From NCBI RefSeq assembly GCF_009857435.1, contig NZ_WWCK01000007.1, positions 186,001 to 250,000 on the forward strand: DNA of 64,000 bases. Direction: 5' to 3'. The stretch comes from Duganella rivi. Its GTDB lineage: Bacteria > Pseudomonadota > Gammaproteobacteria > Burkholderiales > Burkholderiaceae_D. The notes beneath the pieces are model-generated. The model saw only the letters and a program-made list of their open reading frames with translations. It did no database searches and had not been told where the DNA came from. A program made the position numbers and the translations under genes. Positions within the stretch are counted from its first letter, which is position 1. Each line of letters begins with the position of its first letter. This document shows, in pieces, positions 1-8,704 of this stretch.

Positions 1-420
1 GCTGCCGTCGTCCATGTTGACCAGTTGATCGCTGGAGTCGATGCGGATATCCAGGTCCGGGTACTGCTGGGTGAAGCGGGCAATCCGCGGCACCAGCCAC
101 TTGATCGCCAGCGAGTGCGTGGTCGAGATGCGCAAGATTTTTTCTTCGTCGCCGGTTTGCAGGGCGGCGACCTTGGTATTCAATTCGGCCAGCGTGCGGC
201 GCACGGTGGCGGCCAGTTCCTGGCCTTTTTCGGTCAGCGCGATATGGCGCGGGTGGCGCACGAAAAGCTCGAAGCCAAGCGCCTCTTCCAGCTGTTTCAC
301 CTGCAAGCTGATGGCGGCCGGGGTCTTGTGCAACTCCTGCGCGGCCAACTTAAAACTCCCCCAGCGCGCCGCGCAATCGAAATCGAGCAGGCCGGACAAG
401 GAACGCAGCGGTTTTGCCAT
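1..420 (-). CDS. LysR-family transcriptional regulator (GcvA-like), C-terminus cut by window edge
   Basis: The frame starts at an ATG (complement of 418-420) and stays open to base 1, so only the first 140 residues are visible. Residues about 5-65 form the winged helix-turn-helix, with the LysR pattern TPAAISLQVKQLE in the recognition helix region. A linker helix follows, then the start of the effector-binding domain (ISTTHSLAIKWLVPRI), whose WLVPR pattern is typical of the GcvA-like branch. It is transcribed away from the 40-residue ORF at 544, with a 123-bp shared upstream region. The target genes and effector cannot be read from what is visible. Confidence 0.85.
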   Translation of the reverse strand, partial: MAKPLRSLSGLLDFDCAARWGSFKLAAQELHKTPAAISLQVKQLEEALGFELFVRHPRHIALTEKGQELAATVRRTLAELNTKVAALQTGDEEKILRISTTHSLAIKWLVPRIARFTQQYPDLDIRIDSSDQLVNMDDGS

Positions 421-543
421 GGGCAAGTTTTTCTTATTCAAATAGCGAAAATAACTCGTTTGATAACACCTCGAGACTGGCAGAAAATATAACCCATAAG
501 CCGCCAAAACTCCAATGAACAAGTTTTTTTGAAGGAGATTGCC

Positions 544-666
544 ATGTACCAGACCGCCGCTCCCGCCTGCAAGCCCGCCTGCGTCCAGCCGCCCGCCGAG
601 CCATTCGCGCCCAAATTTTCGGCAGAGCTAATGAAACTGCTGTCGCAACTGGTGATGCTGCGCTGA
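544..666 (+). CDS. Small protein of unknown function, 40 aa
   Basis: A short ORF, ATG to TGA, of 40 residues beginning MYQTAAPACKPACVQPP. It is preceded by a good ribosome binding site (GAAGGAGA at 532-539), and this is the main reason to believe it. The protein has two Cys residues in a Pro/Ala-rich first half (PACKPACVQPP) and a short amphipathic C-terminal helix (FSAELMKLLSQLVML). There is no clear signal peptide. It is divergent from the LysR gene at 1-420, which may control it. I do not recognise the family. Confidence 0.5.
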   Translation: MYQTAAPACKPACVQPPAEPFAPKFSAELMKLLSQLVMLR

Positions 667-667
667 G

Positions 668-958
668 TTAGTGCGGCGATAATTCCGGGCTGGTCAGCCG
701 TTCGAGGTTGGCCAACCATTGGATGGCGTGGCTGCGGGTGTCGCCGCACATATCGGCGGCCGGTTGCAGGCCGGCGCAGACGGCGGGGCGTTCGGCGCGG
801 CCGAAGATCAGGCAGCGGTTGTCGTCGTCCAATTGCACGCAGCGCACGCCCGCCGGTTTACCGTGCGGCATACCGGGGATGGGGCTGGTGATGGAGGGGG
901 CCGTGCAGCAGGCGCCGCAGCTTGGCCGGCACTCCAGCGTGGCGGCGTTCGAATTCAT
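668..958 (-). CDS. YkgJ-family cysteine cluster protein
   Basis: A 96-residue protein with eight Cys residues in the arrangement of the YkgJ/UPF0153 zinc- or iron-binding cluster family: C10, C14, C17 and C18 (CRPSCGACC), then C40, C49, C61 and C71. The biochemical role of this family is not established; metal binding is inferred from the spacing. It is the last gene of a three-gene minus-strand operon, starting 13 bp after the hydrolase gene stop. The end is only two bases from the stop of the small ORF at 544-666 on the other strand, so the two genes converge tightly. Confidence 0.85.
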   Translation of the reverse strand: MNSNAATLECRPSCGACCTAPSITSPIPGMPHGKPAGVRCVQLDDDNRCLIFGRAERPAVCAGLQPAADMCGDTRSHAIQWLANLERLTSPELSPH

Positions 959-970
959 AGGGGCGATATT

Positions 971-1735
971 TTACCGCGCTTCTACATCCGCCAGCCATTT
1001 TGCTACTTGCGCCGCCACCCAAGGGCCGTCGTCCAGCGGCAGGTCGTGACCTGCGTTCGGATGCACTTGATGCGGCGCTTGCCACGCACGCGCGAGCTTG
1101 GACGAGCAGCGCGGATCGACTAGCTGATCGCCTTCGCTGCTCAGGATCAGTACCGGCATGGCCGGCCGCGCGGATGGCGCGCGGAAGCGGGCGGCAGACC
1201 ACAGTTGGCGCAGCGCGTTGGTGCGCGTGACGGGGAATTCGCGCTGGTAGTCCAGCCACTGCGCCAGCAGTTGCGCGCGCTGCGCAGCGTCGGCGCTGCG
1301 GCTGGTCAGGCGCAAGATCAGGCGCTCCTGGTTTTCTATGCCGCCTCGTACCATCAGCTTCAAGATAGCCGGGTAGTTCTGCCAGCGCAGCCTTTGGTGA
1401 AAGCGGCTATACGGCCGCATGCTGGTGTTGATTAACACGCAGCGCGCAATCTCCTGTGGATAGCGGCTGGCCCATTCCACCGCCACCATGCCGCCCAGCG
1501 ACAACGCCAGCAGCGAGTAGGGTGCCGGCATGCCGCGCGCGCGCAAGTCTAGCCGGCAGAACTCCACCATCTGCGCCACTGTGGTCGCGCTGCGCATGGC
1601 GTGGCGCTGGCCGTTGCCCGGCAGGTCGGGCGTGATGATGCCGGCATCCGGCAGCACGCGCGCCAGTTCGGACGGAAAGCCACCCCAGTGGCGCTGCTCG
1701 CGCATCAAGCCGCGCAGCAGGATCCAACTACTCAT
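971..1735 (-). CDS. Alpha/beta hydrolase
   Basis: A 254-residue single-domain alpha/beta hydrolase. The nucleophile elbow is A-L-S-L-G-G with Ser79; the likely acid is Asp203 (SEGDQLVD) and the base His230 (NAGHDLP), giving a complete triad in the correct order. The N-terminal WILLRGLMREQRHWGGF is an oxyanion-loop type strand. I chose the ATG at 1735 because its ATGA overlaps the stop of the upstream peptidase gene; a TTG or GTG-type start four codons earlier is less likely. Substrate is unknown. The tight coupling to an M14 carboxypeptidase gene suggests cotranscription. Confidence 0.85.
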   Translation of the reverse strand: MSSWILLRGLMREQRHWGGFPSELARVLPDAGIITPDLPGNGQRHAMRSATTVAQMVEFCRLDLRARGMPAPYSLLALSLGGMVAVEWASRYPQEIARCVLINTSMRPYSRFHQRLRWQNYPAILKLMVRGGIENQERLILRLTSRSADAAQRAQLLAQWLDYQREFPVTRTNALRQLWSAARFRAPSARPAMPVLILSSEGDQLVDPRCSSKLARAWQAPHQVHPNAGHDLPLDDGPWVAAQVAKWLADVEAR

Positions 1736-2736
1736 GAGTGATACCACTGCGCCAGCGCGCGGCGGTGCTGTACCTTGCGCGCCATGCCTTCCGGCGTCCA
1801 GCGTCCGTGGCTGCTGGCGGCGCGCATCAGGAAATCGAACAGGATCAGGTGGCGCCGCAGCACGCGCTGCAAGCGATGGCGCGCGGTGGGGTTGAAGATG
1901 GCGATGCGGTCAAAAATCTGGCGCGGATTTTTCTTCACCCACAGCCACGAGCCCATCTCCAAGGTCAGTGGCAGGAACACGTGGTTGCTGTTCAGGTACA
2001 GGTAGTCCCACAGGTCGCCGTGGGTGCGGTACTGGCGGCTCTGCGGCTCGAACACGTAGTTGTGGTTCGGGTAGGCGGTGCTGAATAATTCTTCCAGCGC
2101 GCCGATGTCGGCCAGGTGCGCAATCGGCGTGGCGGTGTGCGCATGCGGGAACCAGATGCGGTCGCGCAGGCCGAAGCCGGAGTGGCAGTCGAGCGCCATG
2201 CTGAATCGGCGCGACACCAGTTCGCGCTGCACCACGTCGCACACGGCCTGGCTTTCCGGCTCCATCGGCGCGCCCTCGGCGCCGCGATACCACGGCAGGT
2301 GATGGCTGTAGCGCTGCCCGCCCAGCATGAACGGCACGCGCTCGACGGCGCTGAGCGGCGCATTGCGCATCAAGTCCACGCCTTGCGGATTGCAGCGCGT
2401 CGCCTGCCACATGCCGCCCGGGTTCACCAGCGGCATGAATACCAGCCGCATCGACTCCAGTTGCTGGTGCAAGGTGGCGTCCCAGCGCAGCCGCGCCAGC
2501 AGGCTTTCCATGAACGACAGCACCACCTGCGTGCCGATGCGCTCCAAGCCGTGAATGCCGCCGAAGAAGCCCAGCGCCGGCACGTCCGGGCTCGGATTGC
2601 CCAGCGCGATGGTGTAGACCGGGAACTGGCGGCCGTCCATGGCCACCGTGCAGGAAGTGCCAACTTCGAGATGCCGTCCGCCTTCGTCGATCAGGCGTTT
2701 CAGGGTAATGAGTTCGGGCAGATTCTTCTCGGGCAT
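1732..2736 (-). CDS. M14-family zinc carboxypeptidase
   Basis: A 334-residue protein of the M14 carboxypeptidase/succinylglutamate desuccinylase-like fold. The zinc-binding H-x-x-E is seen at His62/Glu65 (GIHGLERIG), and a later His in ALDCHSGFG is the probable third ligand. The first 46 codons of the longer open frame are low-complexity and lack family similarity, so the start is set at the ATG at 2736 (MPEKNLPELITL). There is no signal peptide, so it probably acts in the cytoplasm. It is the first gene of a three-gene operon with the hydrolase (4-bp overlap) and the YkgJ protein. The exact substrate (peptide, amino acid conjugate or cell-wall fragment) cannot be assigned. Confidence 0.8.
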   Translation of the reverse strand: MPEKNLPELITLKRLIDEGGRHLEVGTSCTVAMDGRQFPVYTIALGNPSPDVPALGFFGGIHGLERIGTQVVLSFMESLLARLRWDATLHQQLESMRLVFMPLVNPGGMWQATRCNPQGVDLMRNAPLSAVERVPFMLGGQRYSHHLPWYRGAEGAPMEPESQAVCDVVQRELVSRRFSMALDCHSGFGLRDRIWFPHAHTATPIAHLADIGALEELFSTAYPNHNYVFEPQSRQYRTHGDLWDYLYLNSNHVFLPLTLEMGSWLWVKKNPRQIFDRIAIFNPTARHRLQRVLRRHLILFDFLMRAASSHGRWTPEGMARKVQHRRALAQWYHS

Positions 2737-2786
2737 GGCGGGCAACGCAAAAAGATGTGACGCACAGTGTAGCCTATTGTGCGCCG

Positions 2787-3689
2787 CTAGTCCGCCGTCG
2801 CCGCCAATTCGAGCAGTGTTTCGCGGAAGGTGCCGACCAGCGGCCGCAGGTTGATGCGGTGCCACGCCGCCCACAGCGGCGCGCGGTAGCTAAACCACGG
2901 CAGCTCGCGCAGCACCACGCCCGGCGGCACTTGATGGCGCAGGCCTTGCTGCACCATCGCGATGCCCAATCCCGCCGCCACCAGACTGAGAGCGGTGACA
3001 GGCTCGCTGGCTTCCATCTTGATCAGCGGCGTGAAGCCGGAGCGCACGCAGGCCGAGACGAAGTTGTGGTGATGCTCGCCCGTTTCGTAATGGCGCACGG
3101 CGATCCATTCCTGCGTGGCGAGGTCGGTCGGCTGCAAATTCTCGTGCGCGCACAGCGGATGATCTTCGGGCAGGGCCAGCATCATCGGGTCGCTCAGCAC
3201 GCGCACGCGTTCAAGGTCGGGATCATCTTCGGCCGGCGGATCGCACACCAGCGCGATATCGAGGCTGCGCTGGCGCAGGCCTTCCAGCTGCTCGGACGAG
3301 TACAGGCTATGCAAGGCGACGTGCACATTCGGCCGCTCGGCGCGCAGCGCGCGCAGGCCGGCCGGCAGCACGCCCGCGTGCATGGCGTTTTCCACGTAGC
3401 CGATGCACAGGCCACCCTCGTCGCCGCGCCCCAGGCGCTTGGCCAGCGCTTCCAGCCGCTTGGCATGGGTCAGGAAGGCCTGCGTCTCGGCGAGGAAGGT
3501 GCGGCCGTCGCGGGTCAGGCGGATGCGCTGCTGGCTGCGTTCAAACAGCGTCAATCCCAGCTTTTCCTCCAGCTGGGCGATCTGCCGGCTCAACGGCGAT
3601 TGTGAGATGTGCAGCTTCTCGGCGGCGCGCCCCACGTGCTCCTCTTCGGCCACGGTGACGAAGTATTGAAGTTGGCGGATGTCTAACAT
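2787..3689 (-). CDS. LysR-family transcriptional regulator (CatM/BenM-like group)
   Basis: A full-length LysR regulator of 300 residues. It starts MLDIRQLQYFVTVAEEEHV and has the canonical helix-turn-helix LHISQSPLSRQIAQLEEKLG at about residues 25-45; the rest is the effector-binding fold. The start at 3689 was chosen over an upstream ATG 10 codons earlier because it aligns with the family. It is divergent from the aldo/keto reductase and SRPBCC genes with a 108-bp gap, and LysR proteins commonly regulate the divergent unit. That makes the aldehyde/sugar reductase operon its probable target (inference). Confidence 0.9.
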   Translation of the reverse strand: MLDIRQLQYFVTVAEEEHVGRAAEKLHISQSPLSRQIAQLEEKLGLTLFERSQQRIRLTRDGRTFLAETQAFLTHAKRLEALAKRLGRGDEGGLCIGYVENAMHAGVLPAGLRALRAERPNVHVALHSLYSSEQLEGLRQRSLDIALVCDPPAEDDPDLERVRVLSDPMMLALPEDHPLCAHENLQPTDLATQEWIAVRHYETGEHHHNFVSACVRSGFTPLIKMEASEPVTALSLVAAGLGIAMVQQGLRHQVPPGVVLRELPWFSYRAPLWAAWHRINLRPLVGTFRETLLELAATAD

Positions 3690-3797
3690 GTTAGACCTTT
3701 CGTGTCTTAAGTTGTGCAAATTATGTCTTGGACAGTCTTATCTCGTCAATCTAAACTTCGATCCAAGTTCTTCATTTACCCTTTGAAAGGAATCGAA

Positions 3798-4817
3798 ATG
3801 AGCATCCGTAACAAACTGAAAAGCAAGCTGGGCTTCGGCACCGCTCCCCTGGGCAATATGTTCCGCAACATCCCTGACGCCGAGGCGCTGGCTACCGTGC
3901 AAGCGGCCTGGGACAAGGGTGTGCGCTACTTCGACACCGCACCGCTGTACGGCGCCGGCCTGTCGGAAATCCGCCTCGGCGAGGCGCTGGCCGGTCACAA
4001 GCGCGACGAGTACATCTTGAGCAGCAAGGTTGGCCGCGTGATCCTCGATGAAGTGGAAGATCCGGCCGCCCGCCAGCTGGGCGAGAAGGGCGGCGTGTTC
4101 CAGTTTGGCCGTCCTAACAAGATTGTTAATGACTACAGTGCCGATGCTACCCTGCGCTCGATCGAGGACAGCCTGAAACGCCTGAAGACCGACCACCTGG
4201 ACATCGTGTTCGTGCACGACGTGGCGCAGGACTTCTACGGCGATGAATGGCTGATCCAGTTCGAAGCCGCCCGCACCGGCGCCTTCCGCGCGCTGGATCG
4301 CCTGCGCGATGAAGGCGTGATCAAGGGCTGGGGCCTGGGCGTGAATCGCGTCGAAGCGGTGGAACTGCTGCTCGACTTGAACGAGCCGAAACCGGACGTG
4401 ACCCTGCTGGCCGGCCGCTACACGCTGCTCGACCACGAACGCGCCTTGCAGCGCCTGATGCCTGCCGCGCTCCAGCAAGGCATGGACATCGTGGTCGGCG
4501 GCCCTTACAGCTCGGGCATCCTGGCCGGCGGCGCGCACTTCGAGTACCAGCAGGCGTCGCCGGAAATCATCGCCAAGGTGGAGCGCATCAAGGCCATCGC
4601 CCAGCGCCACAACGTCAGCGTGAAAGCAGCGGCTTTGCAGTTCGCGCTGGCCAATCCGGCCGTGGCAGCGGTCATCCCAGGCGCCAGCCGCCCGGAGCGC
4701 ATCGAGGAAGATCACGCCGCGCTGAATGAAAAGCCATCGGCTGCCTTCTGGCAGGAGATGCGTGAACAAAAACTGGTGTCGGCCGCTGCGCCGCTGCCTG
4801 GCGACGCGAAGGAGTAA
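3798..4817 (+). CDS. Aldo/keto reductase (D-threo-aldose 1-dehydrogenase-like)
   Basis: A 339-residue aldo/keto reductase. The catalytic tetrad residues are visible: Asp and Tyr in RYFDTAPLYG, Lys in ILSSKVGR and His in DIVFVHD. The insert VNDYSADATLRSIEDSLKRL and overall length match the branch that includes D-threo-aldose/L-fucose dehydrogenases and pyridoxal 4-dehydrogenase. The ATG at 3798 has a GAAAGGA ribosome binding site at the correct distance; 28 upstream codons in the same frame are intergenic. It is followed after 4 bp by an SRPBCC gene and is divergent from a LysR regulator. The real substrate is unknown. Confidence 0.88.
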   Translation: MSIRNKLKSKLGFGTAPLGNMFRNIPDAEALATVQAAWDKGVRYFDTAPLYGAGLSEIRLGEALAGHKRDEYILSSKVGRVILDEVEDPAARQLGEKGGVFQFGRPNKIVNDYSADATLRSIEDSLKRLKTDHLDIVFVHDVAQDFYGDEWLIQFEAARTGAFRALDRLRDEGVIKGWGLGVNRVEAVELLLDLNEPKPDVTLLAGRYTLLDHERALQRLMPAALQQGMDIVVGGPYSSGILAGGAHFEYQQASPEIIAKVERIKAIAQRHNVSVKAAALQFALANPAVAAVIPGASRPERIEEDHAALNEKPSAAFWQEMREQKLVSAAAPLPGDAKE

Positions 4818-4821
4818 GAAC

Positions 4822-5259
4822 ATGGCCAGCACTATCGCAAGCATCCAGCTTCCCGTGAGTGCGGGCCGTGTGTGGCAACTGATCGGCGGCTTCAATGCGC
4901 TGCCCGATTGGCTGCCCTACATTCCGCACAGTGAATTGAGCGAAGGCGGCCGCGTACGCACGCTCGCCAACCCGGACGGCGACGCCATCGTCGAACGGCT
5001 GGAAGCCTACAACGACAAGGAGCGCTACTACAGCTACTCGATCCTGAAGGCGCCGTTCCCGTCGAAGGACTATTACGCGACGCTGCGCGTGAAGCCGGAT
5101 GGCGAGTCGGCCTCCGTGGTCGAGTGGTCGGGCAGTTTTACGCCGGTGGGCGTCAGTGAACAGGAAGCGGTGCAGCTGTTCAACGGCATTTACACCGACG
5201 GCTTGCAGGCCTTGAAGGAAAACATCCTGCGCACGCCGCCCGGCGCAACCACCGCTTGA
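4822..5259 (+). CDS. SRPBCC-family (polyketide cyclase-like) protein
   Basis: A 145-residue protein of the START/SRPBCC fold, in the polyketide cyclase/dehydrase branch. It opens with the typical first strand and helix (IQLPVSAGRVWQLIGGFNALPDWLP) and ends with the long C-terminal helix (QEAVQLFNGIYTDGLQALKENI). The fold binds hydrophobic ligands; no catalytic residue can be named. The start at 4822 lies 4 bp after the aldo/keto reductase stop, whose 3' end (GAAGGAGTAAG) supplies the ribosome binding site, so the two are translated as an operon. Confidence 0.85.
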   Translation: MASTIASIQLPVSAGRVWQLIGGFNALPDWLPYIPHSELSEGGRVRTLANPDGDAIVERLEAYNDKERYYSYSILKAPFPSKDYYATLRVKPDGESASVVEWSGSFTPVGVSEQEAVQLFNGIYTDGLQALKENILRTPPGATTA

Positions 5260-5290
5260 CCAGCCCTGACGGCCTGGCGCCGGAATGGGG

Positions 5291-6208
5291 CTAAGCTTTA
5301 CGGCGGCACACCAGCGCGATCTGCTCACGCAGCCAGCGCTGGGCCGGGTGAGCCTCATTGCGGCGATGCCAGTGCAGCACGAAGGGCACTGGCGCCAGCG
5401 CGATCTCCTTCGGCAGCGACAGCAGCGCAAGCTGGTCGCGCAATCCACTTCCATGCACCGCGCCTTCCATCATTGTTGCCAGCAAATCGCTGTTGGCGAT
5501 GATGGCCGGCGCCGCGTACATCTGCGGCAGCGTGATGGCGATATCGCGCTTGCGCTCCAGTTGCGCCAGTACGGTGTCGACATGGCCGACGCCATCGCCC
5601 TCCGGCGATACCAGCAGGTGCTGGCAGGCGAGGAAGGCGTCCAGCGACATCTTCTTCTTGGTGAGCGGATGCTTCTTGCGCGCCACGCACACAAAGCGTT
5701 CTTCAAACAGCGGCATGGTGGGAATGCGTGGCGTACTACCACCCTGTACGCCGATGGCAGCATCGGCTGCCCCCGCGTCCAGCAGCGCCAGGGCGTCGTC
5801 GCGCGCGGTGAACGAGCGCACGCGCAGCGCAACATTTGGCGCCAGTTGCGACAGCCGTTTCTGCAACGCGGGCAGCACCGTGAACGCCGGATGATCCGAC
5901 AGGCCGATAGTGAAGCGGATGGTGGAGCGGCGCGGGTCGAAGTCCTGCGTAAATTCCAGCGTGCGCTGAATGCTGGCCAGGGCTTCGGCCAGCGGCGCGG
6001 CCAGTTCCAGCGCGCGCGGCGTCGGCTGCAGGCCGCTGGCGCTGCGCACGAACAGCTCGTCCTTCAGCAGCAGGCGCAGTCGCGATAGCGCGGCGCTCAT
6101 GGCGGGCTGGGTGCGGCCGATGCGCACGCCCGCGCGCGTGACGTTACGCTCGCACATGAGCGCATCGAAGGCCACCAGCAGGTTAAGGTCGATTCCATGA
6201 AGATCCAT
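5291..6208 (-). CDS. LysR-family transcriptional regulator (NodD/PcpR-like group)
   Basis: A 305-residue LysR regulator. Its start MDLHGIDLNLLVAFDALMCE and the recognition segment IGRTQPAMSAALSRLRLLL are those of the LysR branch that includes NodD-, PcpR- and LeuO-like proteins. The effector domain is complete (FTIGLSDHPAFTVLPALQ onward). It is divergent from the ester cyclase gene at 6304 with a 95-bp shared region and may control it. It ends 31 bp after the SRPBCC gene on the opposite strand, so the two units converge. Confidence 0.9.
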   Translation of the reverse strand: MDLHGIDLNLLVAFDALMCERNVTRAGVRIGRTQPAMSAALSRLRLLLKDELFVRSASGLQPTPRALELAAPLAEALASIQRTLEFTQDFDPRRSTIRFTIGLSDHPAFTVLPALQKRLSQLAPNVALRVRSFTARDDALALLDAGAADAAIGVQGGSTPRIPTMPLFEERFVCVARKKHPLTKKKMSLDAFLACQHLLVSPEGDGVGHVDTVLAQLERKRDIAITLPQMYAAPAIIANSDLLATMMEGAVHGSGLRDQLALLSLPKEIALAPVPFVLHWHRRNEAHPAQRWLREQIALVCRRKA

Positions 6209-6303
6209 GAAATGGATGATACTGCATATCCATTATCGATTGGACTTGTGTGCGGCGGCGGCGCTACAGTGAGCGGGTCAACAACTCACTTGGGAACCGC
6301 AGC

Positions 6304-6738
6304 ATGACTATGCAGGAAAATGGCCTGACCACGGCCCAGCAGCAAGCGATTGAAAACCTTTACCGCGCCTTCAACGAGCAGAATCCCGCCTTGCTCGATC
6401 TGGCGCTGACGCCGGGCTGGCATGACATTCCGCTCGGCCCCGGCCAGCAGCCAGGCCGGCAAGGCATGCGGCCGATTGTCGCCATGTTCACCGCCGCCTT
6501 CCCGGATGTGAAGATTACGATCCACGACATCTTTGGCCGCGATGGCCGCGCCGCGGTGCGGGCGGAGATCACCGGCACCCATCGTGGCGAGTTCTTTGGC
6601 ATTCCCGCCACCGGCAAGCCGATTGCGATCGCCATCCACGAATTCCACCATTTGACGGCGGATCGCATCACCCACACCTGGCACCTGGAGGATTGGTTTG
6701 CGATGCTCAACCAGGTGGGCGCATGGCCTGCGCGCTGA
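6304..6738 (+). CDS. Ester cyclase / SnoaL-like NTF2-fold protein
   Basis: A 144-residue protein of the NTF2-like SnoaL ester cyclase family: IENLYRAFNEQNPALLDLAL at the N-terminus, then the Phe/His-rich core (ITIHDIFGRDGRAAVRAEITGTH, GEFFGIPATGKPIAI). Members act on cyclic esters in secondary metabolism, but many are of unknown substrate. The ATG at 6304 was chosen because the sequence before it does not look like the family; the ribosome binding site (GGGAA) is weak. Its last 32 bp overlap the 3' end of the GH97 gene on the other strand. Confidence 0.8.
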   Translation: MTMQENGLTTAQQQAIENLYRAFNEQNPALLDLALTPGWHDIPLGPGQQPGRQGMRPIVAMFTAAFPDVKITIHDIFGRDGRAAVRAEITGTHRGEFFGIPATGKPIAIAIHEFHHLTADRITHTWHLEDWFAMLNQVGAWPAR

Positions 6739-8704
6739 TCACCGCCACCGCGCCGCCGGACGGCGCCAGCTTCAGCGTGATGCTTTGGGCGGCGCTGACC
6801 TTGCTGGCGCTGGCCTTCAAGTGATTGGCATCGGCGCCATCTTGCAGCAGCTGCGCATTGAACGTGCCCTTGCCGAGGAAGGACAGCGGCACCTTCAGCG
6901 TGCGTCCGGCCTCATTGGTCATCGCGCCGATGTACCAGGTGTCGCCCTTGCGGCGCGCGGAGACGATGTACTGGCCAATGTCGCCGGCCAGGATGCGCGT
7001 TTCGTCCCAGGACGTCGGCACGGTTTGGATGAACTCCGCGCCGTCTGCCCATGAGCCGTCGGCATTCTTGTAGGCGGCCGGGCTGTCGGACACCATCTGG
7101 AACGGGCTGTCGTACACCACGTACATGGCAATCGCCTGGCCGCGCGTGGTCATCACCTGCGGTTCGTGATTGCGGTGAGCGAAGGAGGACGGCGTGGCGT
7201 TGCGGAAGCCGCCCGGCGTGTAATCCATCGGGCCGAGGATCATGCGCGTGAACGGCAGCGTGACATTGTGCGTTGCCGTGATACGCGCGCTCCACTTATT
7301 GTTCTCCGCTCCGAGTACGCCTTCCTGCGTGATGTAGTTGGGCCAGGTGCGGTTCAAACCATTGGGCGGATAGGCGCCGTGCAGATCCACCATCAGCTGA
7401 TGTTCGGCGGCCTTGCTCAGCACCTTGTGATACCAATCGACCATCTCCTGGTCGTTGCGGTTCATGAAGTCCACCTTGATGCCCTTGACGCCCCATGCGG
7501 CGTATTGCCGGAAGGCGGCGTCCATCTGGTTGTCCAGCTGCTGCCACTGCACCCACAGCCACACGCCCACGCCTTGCGACCTGGCGTATTGGAGCAGGGC
7601 CGGCATGTCCAGCTGCGGCTTGGCGCGGGTGACGTCGGCTTGCGGATTGGGTTCGACGTCGCTGCCGACCGACCAGCCTTCATCGATCAGGATATCGTCC
7701 AGCTTCATCTCTTTTGAAAAATCGACGAAGGCCTTGTAGGTGGCGGTGTTCACACCTGCATTCGGCACGTTGATCGCCCAGTCGTTCCACCAGTCCCACG
7801 AGGTCTTGGAAGGCTTGATCCAGCTGGTGTCCTTGATTTGCGACGGCGCGGCCAGCGTTGGAATCAGCGACGACGCGGCGAGGTCGCCCGGCGCGTCACC
7901 CAGCATCACCACCCGCCACGGCGTCTGGAAGCCTTGCCCCTTCAATTGCACGTTGGCGGAGACGGATTTGCGGAAGCGGTAATCACGGTTGTTGTCGAAG
8001 CGCGGCGGCAGCGTGACCATCACGCCCAGGCCCGCGTCACCGCGGCCGGAGAGGTAGAAGCCGGGATAGTTCTTCACATCCGATTCGGCGATGGCGAAGG
8101 TGGTGCTGCCGGTCTTGCACACCAGCGGCGCGATGAAGTTGTGGAAGTTGCGGATGGCCGAGGCCTTGGTCTTATCGTATTCGGCCTCGAAGCTGGTGTC
8201 GAAGCGGCCCATATTGGCGCCCCAGCAGTCGTAATCCCTGGCGAAGTTGAACTGGGTGGCCTCGTTCATCACTTTGAAGGACGACAGGCCGGCCTGCTCC
8301 GGCACCGCGTAGCGCAGGGCCACGCCGTTGTCGTAGGCGCGCACCAGCAGCTCGAATTGCGGCGCCTTGCCGTTGGCGGCAAACGCCAGCGTCGATTCGT
8401 TGAAATGATCCGGCGCGCTGCGCGCCTTGCCGGCCACGATGTCGTAGGTGTCCTTCACCGAGCGCCCGGTGTGCCCGCTCAACTTGGCGCCGGCGCCGAG
8501 GGAGCCGATGTCGAGGTTGAGGCCCAACGGCGAGGCGCCGATGACCGGCTTGCCGTCGCGGCTGACGGCGTAGGTCAGCTTGTCGCTATCGATGGTGACG
8601 AGGTTGCGGCCATCGGGCGACTTGACCGTCACCGTGGCCGCACCGGCCGATGCGGCCACGGCGGAAAAAACCAGCAAGCTTGCAGCGCGGATGGGATCTA
8701 CCAT
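6707..8704 (-). CDS. Glycoside hydrolase family 97 protein, secreted
   Basis: A 665-residue protein with a signal peptide (about residues 1-23, hydrophobic AASLLVFSAVAASAGAA). It has the three-part GH97 architecture: N-terminal beta-sandwich, a central (beta/alpha)8 barrel at about 280-550, and a C-terminal beta domain. Barrel motifs include DDILIDEGWSVG, GVKGIKVDFMNRND and ITQEGVLGAENNKW. The Asp in KVDFM occupies the nucleophile position of retaining GH97 alpha-galactosidases, so a retaining alpha-galactosidase is more likely than a SusB-type alpha-glucosidase (family knowledge plus inference). It acts in the periplasm or outside. No transporter, TonB receptor or other carbohydrate gene sits next to it. 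The ribosome binding site is GGAGA. Confidence 0.9.
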   Translation of the reverse strand: MVDPIRAASLLVFSAVAASAGAATVTVKSPDGRNLVTIDSDKLTYAVSRDGKPVIGASPLGLNLDIGSLGAGAKLSGHTGRSVKDTYDIVAGKARSAPDHFNESTLAFAANGKAPQFELLVRAYDNGVALRYAVPEQAGLSSFKVMNEATQFNFARDYDCWGANMGRFDTSFEAEYDKTKASAIRNFHNFIAPLVCKTGSTTFAIAESDVKNYPGFYLSGRGDAGLGVMVTLPPRFDNNRDYRFRKSVSANVQLKGQGFQTPWRVVMLGDAPGDLAASSLIPTLAAPSQIKDTSWIKPSKTSWDWWNDWAINVPNAGVNTATYKAFVDFSKEMKLDDILIDEGWSVGSDVEPNPQADVTRAKPQLDMPALLQYARSQGVGVWLWVQWQQLDNQMDAAFRQYAAWGVKGIKVDFMNRNDQEMVDWYHKVLSKAAEHQLMVDLHGAYPPNGLNRTWPNYITQEGVLGAENNKWSARITATHNVTLPFTRMILGPMDYTPGGFRNATPSSFAHRNHEPQVMTTRGQAIAMYVVYDSPFQMVSDSPAAYKNADGSWADGAEFIQTVPTSWDETRILAGDIGQYIVSARRKGDTWYIGAMTNEAGRTLKVPLSFLGKGTFNAQLLQDGADANHLKASASKVSAAQSITLKLAPSGGAVAVISAQAMRPPG

